From assembly GCA_002292975.1 (NCBI GenBank), contig DBCI01000120.1, positions 3,523 to 12,323 on the forward strand: a DNA stretch of 8,801 bases. The letters run 5' to 3'. The position numbers and the translations under genes were made by a program. This DNA is from Polynucleobacter sp. UBA962. GTDB taxonomy: Bacteria; Pseudomonadota; Gammaproteobacteria; Burkholderiales; Burkholderiaceae. Shown here one piece after another: positions 1-7,525 of the stretch. How positions within the stretch are numbered: the first letter of the stretch is position 1; the number at the start of each line of letters is the position of its first letter. The notes beneath the pieces were generated by a model that was given only the letters and a program-made list of their open reading frames with translations, was not told where the DNA came from and did no database searches.

Positions 1-550
1 AGGCTTGAACATCATCTTGCGTGATGCGGCCTTTGGGTCCTGTTCCTTTGACACTAGCAATGGTGACGCCTAACTCACGCGCAAACTTACGCACTGATGG
101 GCTTGCATGACTACCACTTTGACCCAGCTCTGCTGCGGGAGCAGACACGGGGGCTGGGGCAGGCGCTTGAGTTGGTACTGGTGCAGCGATTGGTGTTGGC
201 GCTACTGGTGTTGGCGTTGGTGCCGGTGCTGAAGCTTTTACAGGTGCTGGAGCCTGCGTTGGTGCAGGTGCATTCGCAGCTGTATTCGCAACTGTATTAA
301 TAGGCGCTTCAGAACCCTCTAGTAACAGAACAACACTTCCCTCTGAGATCGAATCACCAACCTTCACCTTCACTTCTTTCACTATTCCTGAGTGAGAGGA
401 TGGGACATCCATGGTTGCTTTATCAGACTCTAGTGTGACGAGAGACTGCTCTTTCTCAATGGTGTCACCAGGCTTGATGTGTACCTCAATGACTGGTATG
501 TCTTTGTAGTCCCCGATGTCCGGGACCTTAATTTCAATTAATTGGCTCAT
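1..550 (-). CDS. aceF: Pyruvate dehydrogenase E2, dihydrolipoamide acetyltransferase (C-terminal part missing)
   Basis: E2 is the core of the cytoplasmic pyruvate dehydrogenase complex. It carries the acetyl group from E1 on a swinging lipoyl-lysine and passes it to CoA. The visible 183 residues start with one lipoyl domain (about 3-79) with the lipoylation motif ESDKAT, the target lysine being K44. A long Ala/Pro/Thr linker follows (about 83-147). After it comes a peripheral subunit-binding domain (about 149-183, ending in GTGPKGRITQDD), which docks E1/E3. The catalytic domain lies beyond the left edge. Because the binding domain follows the first linker directly, this E2 has a single lipoyl domain, unlike the three in Escherichia coli. 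The ATG at 550 is 7 bases after the aceE stop. Possible ribosome binding sites are AAGGG (555-559) and AAGGTG (561-566), the latter inside aceE, so the two genes are clearly one operon and may be translationally coupled. The gene is cut by the window edge, not broken. Confidence 0.96.
   Translation of the reverse strand, partial: MSQLIEIKVPDIGDYKDIPVIEVHIKPGDTIEKEQSLVTLESDKATMDVPSSHSGIVKEVKVKVGDSISEGSVVLLLEGSEAPINTVANTAANAPAPTQAPAPVKASAPAPTPTPVAPTPIAAPVPTQAPAPAPVSAPAAELGQSGSHASPSVRKFARELGVTIASVKGTGPKGRITQDDVQA
110..304 (-). repeat. Ala/Pro-rich low-complexity linker inside aceF
   Basis: This stretch encodes about residues 83-147 of AceF as loosely repeated Ala-Pro, Ala-Pro-Thr and Pro-Val units. 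Such linkers are typical between lipoyl and subunit-binding domains and give the lipoyl arm its reach. The DNA shows imperfect GCACCAAC/GCGCCAAC-type repeats that could vary in number between strains. It is part of the reading frame, not a separate element. Confidence 0.7.
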
Positions 551-557
551 GGTTCCC

Positions 558-3254
558 TTACACCTTCATTGGGTTTGGTTTGTTGGGATCAATCTGATAC
601 TTCACAATTGCTTCGGCCACTTTTTTGCGATCGATCTTGCCATCATCTGCCAAGGCTTTAAGTGCGGCTACGGTAATCCAGCGACGATCCACTTCAAAGA
701 AATGACGTAATTGCTCGCGGGTATCGGAACGGCCAAAACCATCAGTGCCCAAGACCTCATACCGACGACCAAGATTCTGAATCGGTGGACGAATTTGTTC
801 TGCAAACAAACGCATATAGTCTGTTGCAGCAATTACAGGACCTTTAGTATCTTTTAAGAGACGCTCTACGTGTGAGAGCTTTGGAGTATTACTTGGGTTT
901 AGTAAATTACTCCGGTTGGTCTCGTTCCAATCGCGTCCTAGCTCATTCATGCTGGGGCAACCCCACAGATCCGATGCAATCCCCCACTCGGCTTGTAACA
1001 TCTCTGCGGCAGCCATCACTTCGCGGAAGATCGTACCGCTACCTAGTAGTTGAACGCGCAGTGGATTGTTAGCCTCGCCCATCGATTGCAAGCGATACAT
1101 CCCTTTGATGATGTCTTGCTCTGCACCCTTCGGCATTGCGGGGTGTGAATAGTTCTCATTCATCAAGGTGATGTAGTAATAGACGTCTTCTTGATCTGTA
1201 AGCATCCGGCGCATACCATCCTGAATCACGACCGCTAACTCAAAGGCAAAGGTAGGGTCGTAACTAATGCAGTTAGGAACGGCCGATGCCCAAATCTGAC
1301 TATGCCCATCTTCGTGCTGTAGGCCTTCCCCATTGAGCGTGGTGCGACCTGCAGTGCCTCCCAACAAGAACCCGCGGCTGCGCATATCACCAGCAGCCCA
1401 AGCAAGGTCACCAATACGTTGGAATCCAAACATGGAATAGAAAATATAGAAGGGCAGCATGGGTACACCATGTGTCGAGTACGAGGTCGCTGCGGCAATC
1501 CAGTCGCACATCCCACCGGCTTCGTTAATACCCTCTTGCAAGATCTGGCCTGCTTTATCTTCTTTATAGAACATCAGCTGGTCATGGTCTTCGGGGGTAT
1601 AGAGCTGACCGAGTTGACTCCAAATACCAAGTTGTCTGAACATCCCCTCCATGCCAAAGGTACGCGACTCGTCAGGAACAATGGGAACTACGCGCTTACC
1701 AATCGTTTTATCACGCACAACCGTATTAAGTAGACGCACAAATGCCATGGTAGTAGAGATCTCACGCCCATCGGTGGTGGCTTCGAGTAATGGTCCGAAT
1801 GCATCGAGCGCCGGTACAGGCAGGCTCTCTGCTTTGGTTCTGCGCTGTGGCAAATAACCGCCGAGTTCCATACGACGTGTCCGCATGTACTCCAGCTCGG
1901 GGCTTCCTTCGGGGAACTTCACCAAAGGCATCTCTTCTAATTGATCATTGCTAACCGGAATCTCAAAGCGATCTCGGAAGCGCACCACATCATCGTGGCT
2001 CATTTTTTTAGCTTGGTGGGCAATGTTCATACCTTCACCCGAACCACCCATGCCATATCCTTTAATGGTCTTGGCTAAGATAACGGTCGGTTGACCTTTG
2101 TGATTAGCAGCAGAATGAAATGCTGCATAGACCTTGTGAGGGTCATGCCCACCGCGGTTTAAGTTCCAAATATCTTCATCGCTCCAATCGGCTACAAGCG
2201 CCTTAAGCTCAGGCGTATTAAATACGATCTCTCGCACATAGGCGCCGTTCTTCGCCTTCATGGTTTGATACTGGCCATCCACGATCTCGCCTAAGCGTTG
2301 CATCAAGATGCCATTTTTGTCACGGGCAAAGAGTGCATCCCAATGACCACCCCATACCACCTTAATCACGTTCCAACCAGAACCACGGAACTCGCTCTCA
2401 AGCTCCTGAATGATCTTGCCATTACCGCGCACTGGGCCATCTAAGCGTTGCAAATTGCAGTTCACCACAAAGATGAGGTTGTCGAGTTTCTCGCGCCCGG
2501 CCATCCCAATTGCACCCAAGGACTCGGGTTCATCGGTCTCGCCATCGCCTAAGAAGGCCCACACTTTGCGTCCTGCCGTTGTCGCAAGACCACGGTCTTG
2601 CAAGTAGTGCATAAAACGCGCTTGATAAATCGCCATGATGGGGCCAAGACCCATCGATACCGTTGGGAACTGCCAGAAGTCTGGCATGAGCCATGGATGT
2701 GGATAGCTAGAAATCCCTTTGCCGTTTACTTCTTGACGGAAATTATTGAGCTGTTCATCGCTTAATCGTCCCAGCATATATGCGCGGGCATACACACCAG
2801 GTGCCGAGTGGCCCTGGACAAATATCAGATCACCACCATGGGTTTCAGAGGGTGCGTGCCAAAAATGGTTGTAGCCAACGTCATAGAGCGTTGCGGCAGA
2901 TTGGAACGAAGAAATATGGCCGCCCACGTTCGTATCTTTATTGGCACGCAGTACCATGGCCATCGCGTTCCAACGCGTATATGAGCGAATGCGGTGTTCA
3001 ATATTTTGATCACCCGGAATACGTGCTTGGATCTCCACAGGGATCGTATTGATGTACGGGGTCTCTGCATGAAATGGTTGGTCCACTCCATTCACCCGCG
3101 CGTGTGCAATTTGTTGGTCGATCAGAAATGCGGCTCGATCCGTTCCCTCATGCGTAATCACGCCATCTAAGGCCTCAAGCCACTCTTTTGTTTCGATGGG
3201 ATCAAGATCATTTTGGTTCACTTGACCCGCCATTTGCTCTGGTACAGCTGCCAT
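558..3254 (-). CDS. aceE: Pyruvate dehydrogenase E1 component, homodimeric type
   Basis: This is the thiamine-diphosphate-dependent decarboxylase of the pyruvate dehydrogenase complex. It decarboxylates pyruvate and reductively acetylates the lipoyl arm of E2. The 898 residues are close to the 887 of the E. coli enzyme and collinear with it. The ThDP/Mg motif is clear: GDG at 236-238 within LGDGETDEPES, and the matching asparagines in VVNCN at 263-267. The block GEGMNIAHQAKKM contains H413, the counterpart of the active-site-loop histidine (H407 in E. coli). The blocks QEGINEAGG (573-581), SMFGFQRIGDL (607-617) and LNGEGLQHEDGHS (640-652), and the C-terminal LGTDGFGRSDTRE (835-847), are family signatures. 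The ATG at 3254 has GGAG (3262-3265) 7 bases upstream. It is transcribed away from the sensor kinase and continues into aceF. The frame is intact with no missing key residue. Confidence 0.98.
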   Translation of the reverse strand: MAAVPEQMAGQVNQNDLDPIETKEWLEALDGVITHEGTDRAAFLIDQQIAHARVNGVDQPFHAETPYINTIPVEIQARIPGDQNIEHRIRSYTRWNAMAMVLRANKDTNVGGHISSFQSAATLYDVGYNHFWHAPSETHGGDLIFVQGHSAPGVYARAYMLGRLSDEQLNNFRQEVNGKGISSYPHPWLMPDFWQFPTVSMGLGPIMAIYQARFMHYLQDRGLATTAGRKVWAFLGDGETDEPESLGAIGMAGREKLDNLIFVVNCNLQRLDGPVRGNGKIIQELESEFRGSGWNVIKVVWGGHWDALFARDKNGILMQRLGEIVDGQYQTMKAKNGAYVREIVFNTPELKALVADWSDEDIWNLNRGGHDPHKVYAAFHSAANHKGQPTVILAKTIKGYGMGGSGEGMNIAHQAKKMSHDDVVRFRDRFEIPVSNDQLEEMPLVKFPEGSPELEYMRTRRMELGGYLPQRRTKAESLPVPALDAFGPLLEATTDGREISTTMAFVRLLNTVVRDKTIGKRVVPIVPDESRTFGMEGMFRQLGIWSQLGQLYTPEDHDQLMFYKEDKAGQILQEGINEAGGMCDWIAAATSYSTHGVPMLPFYIFYSMFGFQRIGDLAWAAGDMRSRGFLLGGTAGRTTLNGEGLQHEDGHSQIWASAVPNCISYDPTFAFELAVVIQDGMRRMLTDQEDVYYYITLMNENYSHPAMPKGAEQDIIKGMYRLQSMGEANNPLRVQLLGSGTIFREVMAAAEMLQAEWGIASDLWGCPSMNELGRDWNETNRSNLLNPSNTPKLSHVERLLKDTKGPVIAATDYMRLFAEQIRPPIQNLGRRYEVLGTDGFGRSDTREQLRHFFEVDRRWITVAALKALADDGKIDRKKVAEAIVKYQIDPNKPNPMKV

Positions 3255-3305
3255 GGTTTGTCTCCGGTTTTGGTTACGGCAAATTTTGTCTGCCTTATGG
3301 CTAAT

Positions 3306-3334
3306 ATTTTAAGAATAGGTGTTGAATATGACAA
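3306..3334 (-). promoter_or_regulatory. Predicted sigma70-type promoter of aceE-aceF
   Basis: Reading the minus strand, TTGTCA (3334-3329) matches the -35 consensus at 5 of 6 bases. After a 17-base spacer, TAAAAT (3311-3306) matches the -10 consensus at 5 of 6. Transcription would start near 3299, giving a leader of about 45 bases before the aceE ATG. The -35 box lies almost exactly on that of the opposite promoter for the kinase. Found by eye, with no start-site data. Confidence 0.6.
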
Positions 3335-3357
3335 TTAATTTTCCACATAACGATAAT
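3328..3357 (+). promoter_or_regulatory. Predicted sigma70-type promoter of the kinase-regulator-folD operon
   Basis: On the plus strand ATGACA (3328-3333) matches TTGACA at 5 of 6 bases. After an 18-base spacer, GATAAT (3352-3357) matches TATAAT at 5 of 6. The start would be near 3364, leaving a leader of about 85 bases before the TTG start of the kinase. The -10 box sits inside a GATAA-TCT-TTATC dyad. A second weaker -10-like TATATT at 3399-3404 has no good -35 partner. Confidence 0.5.
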
Positions 3358-3364
3358 CTTTATC
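3352..3364. promoter_or_regulatory. Small dyad GATAA-N3-TTATC over the kinase -10 box
   Basis: This is a perfect inverted repeat with 5-base arms and a 3-base centre. It covers the predicted -10 box of the kinase promoter, so a protein bound here would block or alter that promoter. Short AT-rich dyads also arise by chance, so the operator role is inference. Confidence 0.35.
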
Positions 3365-3365
3365 A

Positions 3366-3383
3366 CAATATGGAATTATATTG
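3366..3383. promoter_or_regulatory. Dyad CAATAT-N6-ATATTG in the kinase leader region
   Basis: Perfect 6-base arms are separated by 6 bases, 18 bases in all. This is a size compatible with binding of a dimeric helix-turn-helix regulator such as the LuxR-type protein encoded at 5988-6620. It lies around the predicted kinase start site. The link to that regulator is untested inference. Confidence 0.35.
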
Positions 3384-3391
3384 CAGTGCAA
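3381..3391. promoter_or_regulatory. Palindrome TTGCA-G-TGCAA
   Basis: An 11-base palindrome with 5-base arms around a central G. Its left arm overlaps the right arm of the preceding dyad at 3381-3383. It is in the untranslated leader of the kinase, upstream of the putative leader reading frame. It could be a binding half-site cluster or chance. Confidence 0.25.
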
Positions 3392-3419
3392 AGCCCTTTA
3401 TATTAGGGGATTCAGGAAA

Positions 3420-3476
3420 ATGGATCGTCATCAAAAAGGATTGCTCGCTTGGCTAACACCAGCACACTGCAGCTAA
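3420..3476 (+). other. Possible 18-codon leader reading frame overlapping the kinase start
   Basis: An ATG at 3420 opens a short frame, MDRHQKGLLAWLTPAHCS, ending in TAA at 3474-3476. That is 28 bases past the kinase TTG start (3449) and in another frame. AGGGGA at 3405-3410 is a possible ribosome binding site with a 9-base gap. The frame contains the Shine-Dalgarno of the kinase, so its translation could influence kinase initiation. It may equally be an accident of sequence. I do not recognise the peptide. Confidence 0.25.
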
Positions 3477-6025
3477 AACTCGTCGAAGCCTTTAAGCGAA
3501 TGCCATCCATGCGGCGTTTTATCGGCTCACGCTTGGTCTACACCCCATTATTAGCGATTGTGATCTTTTTGGTGGTCATGGCCATCATCTTGGGTGTCCT
3601 GCAGGTTCAAGAACGTCAACAACAAGAAGGCTCCCTCTTTCGTGAACTGAGTTTAGTAAAACAACGTATCCAGTTACGTTTCATTAATAGTAGCGAGACC
3701 TTGCAATCGTTTAGCCGAGACCTTGCTCAAGCAGAGAACAATCGTGGGGCACGCGACAAGGTATTAAGTCAAGTTCAATCCTTTGTATTAGGAAACCCAG
3801 AAATCTTGCAACTCATATGGCTCAATGACAGTGAATGGCGGCAGTGGATGGTGCCACCACCTAGCAGGAATACCGAATGGTTTGATACGGTGCCACAAGC
3901 TAATGAGATTGATCGTGAGCTCAAGAGAGCTATATTCCTGAGTCGCGAGACCAACCGGCCTGCTTACAGTCAGGTAATTAGTTTGGCTGTTGCAAAGGAT
4001 GACCCAGTGATGGCAGAGCGCCAATCTATTTTTTGGGAGGTCATAACCGTTTTCAAAGATGGTGAAGCCCGGGGCGCTCTCGCGGTCATGTATTCAACCC
4101 AAGGAATTCTGCAATACATCATTCCGCCAGAACTAAAAAGTCAGCATCGCTATTCACTAATTGGCCGAGACAACCGTGTGCTTGCAATCTCTTCCGATCG
4201 CGATACTCCAACACGCTCGTTAAGTAATGAGACCAGTCTCGATTTTGGTGCGCTTGGTCCCAATATCACCTTACGCGTTGATACCTACCCACCCCCTACC
4301 GACCTGACCTTTCGGATGTTGCTAGGGGTAGTGATTGGTTTATCAGCCTTCGTGGTTTGGAGTTTATGGTCAGTACTCAAGCAGATGCAAGTGCGGCAAC
4401 TCACCGAAGCAAACCTAAGAACTGAAAGTAGTTTTCGGCGCGTTCTAGAGGACTCCATGCCCGTTGGTATTCGAGCGCATGATTTAGAAAAACGCATTAC
4501 CTATGTCAATCGTTCGTTCTCGGAGATGACCGGCTGGGCACAAGAGGAATTACTGGGCCTCAAGCCACCCTTCCCATTTTGGCCCGCTGAATTACATGAG
4601 CAGCTGATGCAGAAGATGACCAGTGCCCTAGATGGCAATCTCAAAAGCGGTATCGAGGGCACGATCATGCGTAAAGATGGCTCACGGATCTCAACACGAA
4701 CCTTTATTGCACCTTTAATTGATGATAAGGGGCAACAATCGGGGTGGGTGACTTCTGTGATTGATATCTCAGAGCCTAAGCGGATTCGGGAAGAATTAAG
4801 TGCAACCCAAGAACGCTTTGTAACCGTCCTTGAAGGTCTTGATGCAGCGGTATCGGTGGTCTCGATTGAAACTGGGGAGCTCTTGTTTGCCAATCGCTAC
4901 TACCGTGAGCGTTTTGGTGACACCGCTAAGGGCCACATTGATTTAGCAGGCCACGAGATGGATCCTTCCTCAATCTTTCATTTTGAGGGAGATAATGTCG
5001 ATGCTCTTGCTGGCCTACCGGCGATGGCACTGAATCAAATCACAGAAATTGACTCAGAAGAAATCCAATTACGGGGAGACATCAGCCATTGGTATGAGGT
5101 GCGACGTCGCTATATCTCGTGGGTGGATGGCCACTTAGCACAGCTGCTCATTGCGACGGATATTACCTTGCGTAAGACTACCGAGGAGATTGCGCGCCAA
5201 CAAGAAGAGCGTATGCAATTTACAAGTCGTCTCACGACCATGGGTGAGATGGCCTCCTCACTCGCGCACGAACTCAATCAACCCTTATCGGCGATCTCGA
5301 ACTACTGCATGGGTATTGCCAAACGCTTGAGCGGTACTAATAGTCCACTCTCGGTCGAACTACTACCCGCCCTTCAAAAAGCCAGTGATCAGGCGCATCG
5401 TGCGGGCACGATTATTCAGCGGATCCGGGGTTTTGTAAAACGTAGTGAGCCCCAAAGCAAGCCCTCCAATATTGCCGATATCGTGGCAGACTCGGTGGGT
5501 CTGGTAGAGTTTGAAGCGAATCGCCATCGGCTCAAGATCGTATCCGAGGTAGCCAATGATATTCCCTTGGTTGAGCTTGACCCAGTCTTAATCCAACAGG
5601 TTTTGGTGAACCTCCTAAAAAACTCTTTGGACAGCTTGCGCGAGGTCTATCCCCTGTCCTCACGCTGGTCTGCCCCACCGGTGCGCATCACGGCCGATCT
5701 GGAAACCAGCACCTACCCCAGCATGCTCCGCATCCAAGTCACCGATGCGGGCGCCGGTATTGCCGAATCCGTGATTTCTAGGATGTTTGAGCCCTTCTTT
5801 AGCACTAAAGAAGATGGTATGGGAATGGGGCTTAATATATGTCGGTCCATTATTGAGTCTCACCACGGCCGTTTGTGGGCCAAAAATCATATGGATACCG
5901 AACATACCCGTTTGGTCGGCTGCACCTTTACAATTCTGTTACCTTTCGAATCTAGTCATATATCAAAGTCGTCTATAGGAAATACCAATGAATCTAAGCA
6001 ATCCCCCGAAAACAGCCCAAGCTGA
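3449..6025 (+). CDS. Membrane PAS/PAS sensor histidine kinase
   Basis: This is a sensor kinase that autophosphorylates and passes phosphate to a response regulator, presumably the one encoded next to it. Membrane segments are at about 29-51 and 289-310. They enclose a periplasmic region of roughly 235 residues that I cannot assign; its size would suit a double Cache-like sensor. No HAMP domain is obvious. Two PAS domains follow: about 325-440 (ITYVNRSFSEMTGW and RKDGSRIS blocks) and about 455-575. The HisKA domain (about 590-660) has the phospho-acceptor H607 in LAHELNQPLSAISNY, as in FixL/DctB-like kinases. The ATPase domain (about 685-832) has N725 (N box), DAGAG 766-770 (G1), EPFFSTK 781-787 (F box) and GMGMGL 790-795 (G2). 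All catalytic boxes are intact. The TTG start has AAGGA (3436-3440) 8 bases upstream. The next in-frame ATG at 3500 (M18) has a poorer site but would keep every domain. The ligand is unknown. Confidence 0.93.
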   Translation: MANTSTLQLKLVEAFKRMPSMRRFIGSRLVYTPLLAIVIFLVVMAIILGVLQVQERQQQEGSLFRELSLVKQRIQLRFINSSETLQSFSRDLAQAENNRGARDKVLSQVQSFVLGNPEILQLIWLNDSEWRQWMVPPPSRNTEWFDTVPQANEIDRELKRAIFLSRETNRPAYSQVISLAVAKDDPVMAERQSIFWEVITVFKDGEARGALAVMYSTQGILQYIIPPELKSQHRYSLIGRDNRVLAISSDRDTPTRSLSNETSLDFGALGPNITLRVDTYPPPTDLTFRMLLGVVIGLSAFVVWSLWSVLKQMQVRQLTEANLRTESSFRRVLEDSMPVGIRAHDLEKRITYVNRSFSEMTGWAQEELLGLKPPFPFWPAELHEQLMQKMTSALDGNLKSGIEGTIMRKDGSRISTRTFIAPLIDDKGQQSGWVTSVIDISEPKRIREELSATQERFVTVLEGLDAAVSVVSIETGELLFANRYYRERFGDTAKGHIDLAGHEMDPSSIFHFEGDNVDALAGLPAMALNQITEIDSEEIQLRGDISHWYEVRRRYISWVDGHLAQLLIATDITLRKTTEEIARQQEERMQFTSRLTTMGEMASSLAHELNQPLSAISNYCMGIAKRLSGTNSPLSVELLPALQKASDQAHRAGTIIQRIRGFVKRSEPQSKPSNIADIVADSVGLVEFEANRHRLKIVSEVANDIPLVELDPVLIQQVLVNLLKNSLDSLREVYPLSSRWSAPPVRITADLETSTYPSMLRIQVTDAGAGIAESVISRMFEPFFSTKEDGMGMGLNICRSIIESHHGRLWAKNHMDTEHTRLVGCTFTILLPFESSHISKSSIGNTNESKQSPENSPS

Positions 6026-6620
6026 AGTTGTCTATGTTGTTGACGACGATGAGGCAGTCCGTGACTCGCTCACTTGGTTATTAGAAAGTAATGGGTATAC
6101 CGTTCGTTGCCATGCGAGTGCCGAGCGTTTTTTACAGTCCCTTCAAAATACTGACAAGTCCACAATCTCTTGCTTGATCCTGGATGTGCGCATGCCCGGT
6201 ATGTCCGGTTTGGAGTTGCAAGAGCGCTTAATCAGCGAAAATCTGCCGATGCCGATTTCCTTTATTACAGGTCACGGCGATGTCTCGATGGCGGTCTCCA
6301 CTATGAAGCGTGGTGCTGTTGATTTTGTGGAGAAGCCCTTTAAAGAAAATGAACTATGCGCCTTGGTTGAACGCATGCTCACCAAAGCACGCATTGATTT
6401 TGCACAGGCCGATCAACGTAAGAACACCCAGAGTTTATTGGGTAAGCTAACGGGTCGTGAGCGTCAGGTACTCGAGCGGATTGTGGCGGGGCGTTTGAAC
6501 AAACAAATTGCTGATGATTTAAGCATCTCCATCAAAACGGTTGAGGCCCACCGTGCCAATATCATGGAAAAGCTAAACGTGAATACCGTTGCCGATCTTC
6601 TGCGCTTAGCACTCTCTTAA
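5988..6620 (+). CDS. FixJ-family response regulator with LuxR-type DNA-binding domain
   Basis: This is a two-domain cytoplasmic transcription regulator of 210 residues. The receiver domain (about 13-130) has the acidic pair in VVDDDE (18-22), the phospho-acceptor D66 in ILDVRMPG, the switch T94 in FITGHGD and K116 in VEKPFKE. The ITGHGD and EKPF sequences are typical of the FixJ/TodT group. The C-terminal helix-turn-helix (about 154-207) begins [15 protein letters not shown] and includes the recognition region [18 protein letters not shown]. The ATG lies 38 bases inside the end of the kinase gene, in a different frame, with TAGGA (5976-5980) 7 bases upstream. The overlap points to translational coupling and to kinase and regulator being partners. 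Its targets are not known; candidates from position are its own operon and the divergent aceE promoter. Confidence 0.95.
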   Translation: MNLSNPPKTAQAEVVYVVDDDEAVRDSLTWLLESNGYTVRCHASAERFLQSLQNTDKSTISCLILDVRMPGMSGLELQERLISENLPMPISFITGHGDVSMAVSTMKRGAVDFVEKPFKENELCALVERMLTKARIDFAQADQRKNTQSLLGKLTGRERQVLERIVAGRLNKQIADDLSISIKTVEAHRANIMEKLNVNTVADLLRLALS

Positions 6621-6628
6621 TTCGTTCT

Positions 6629-7498
6629 ATGCCTGCACAACTGATTGATGGCAATCTCCTCTCGAAAAAATTACGGGCTGAGATTGCAACGCGTTCTGCA
6701 ATTCTGACTGCTAAAGGAGTGCGCCCTGGTCTAGCGGTCATTGTCGTCGGTGATGATCCTGCTAGTCAGGTCTATGTCCGCAATAAGGTGAAAGCCTGTG
6801 AGGATGTTGGCTTTCATTCTGTTCTTGAGCGCTATCCTGCCGAACTCGATGAGGCCCAACTGCTTGCTCGTGTCGCCACCCTTAATGCCGATCCCAGCAT
6901 TCATGGAATCTTGGTACAACTTCCTCTTCCAAAACATATCTCCGCAGAGCGTGTTCTAGAGTCGATTGACTCGGATAAGGATGTGGACGGATTTCATATA
7001 GCTAATGCGGGTGCTTTGATGGTGGGTGCACCACTCTTTAAGCCATGCACCCCATACGGTTGCATGAAGATGCTCGAGAGTATTGAGTATCCCCTTCGCG
7101 GTGCTCGTGCGGTCATTATTGGGGCTTCCAATATTGTGGGCAAACCCATGGCCATGCTTCTCTTACAAGCAGGTGCCACAGTGACCATTTGCAATAGCAA
7201 GACTAAGGATTTATCGGCTCATACCAAAGAGGCAGATGTCTTAGTGGTGGCAACGGGCAAGCCCAAGATGATTACTGGCAATATGGTGAAGCCGGGTTCG
7301 GTGGTCATTGATGTCGGCATTAATCGCCTGCCTGACGGTAAATTATGCGGTGATGTTGATTTTGATACTGCAAAATATGTTGCCGGCTGGATCACGCCAG
7401 TACCGGGTGGTGTGGGCCCCATGACCATCACCATGCTTCTCATGAACACGCTCGAGGCAGTCGAGCGGAGCATGAAGCCGGTTAGTAAGCTGTCTTAG
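6629..7498 (+). CDS. folD: Bifunctional methylenetetrahydrofolate dehydrogenase / methenyl-THF cyclohydrolase
   Basis: FolD interconverts 5,10-methylene-THF and 10-formyl-THF in the cytoplasm, with NADP as the usual cofactor. It feeds purine and formyl-methionine synthesis. The 289 residues are the usual family length. The active-site pair Y49 and K53 lies in YVRNKVKAC. The substrate blocks are GILVQLPLP (93-101, Q97) and DKDVDGFH (116-123). The Rossmann loop is GASNIVGKP (165-173) and the C-terminal signature is [11 protein letters not shown] (256-266). The N-terminus [16 protein letters not shown] fits the family start. The ATG is 8 bases after the stop of the response regulator and has no evident Shine-Dalgarno, so it is probably translated by coupling or at modest rate. 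It ends with TAG at 7496-7498. I see no hairpin terminator in the 27 bases before the convergent antitoxin gene. Confidence 0.98.
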   Translation: MPAQLIDGNLLSKKLRAEIATRSAILTAKGVRPGLAVIVVGDDPASQVYVRNKVKACEDVGFHSVLERYPAELDEAQLLARVATLNADPSIHGILVQLPLPKHISAERVLESIDSDKDVDGFHIANAGALMVGAPLFKPCTPYGCMKMLESIEYPLRGARAVIIGASNIVGKPMAMLLLQAGATVTICNSKTKDLSAHTKEADVLVVATGKPKMITGNMVKPGSVVIDVGINRLPDGKLCGDVDFDTAKYVAGWITPVPGGVGPMTITMLLMNTLEAVERSMKPVSKLS

Positions 7499-7525
7499 TC
7501 TTTCGAAGTATTAAATAAAATTCAA

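Noticed and set aside
1235..1733. Open frames of 93 and 104 codons overlapping aceE in other frames
   Set aside because: The aceE frame carries conserved enzyme blocks across this whole stretch; the alternatives are shadows without recognisable motifs or ribosome sites.
3381..3404. TTGCAG and TATATT as an alternative kinase promoter
   Set aside because: The spacer is only 12 bases, too short for a sigma70 promoter; the pair at 3328-3357 is better.
4501..4893. A 130-codon open frame on the minus strand inside the kinase gene
   Set aside because: It lies fully antisense to the PAS1-PAS2 coding region, has no family features, and the plus-strand frame has clear domain structure throughout.
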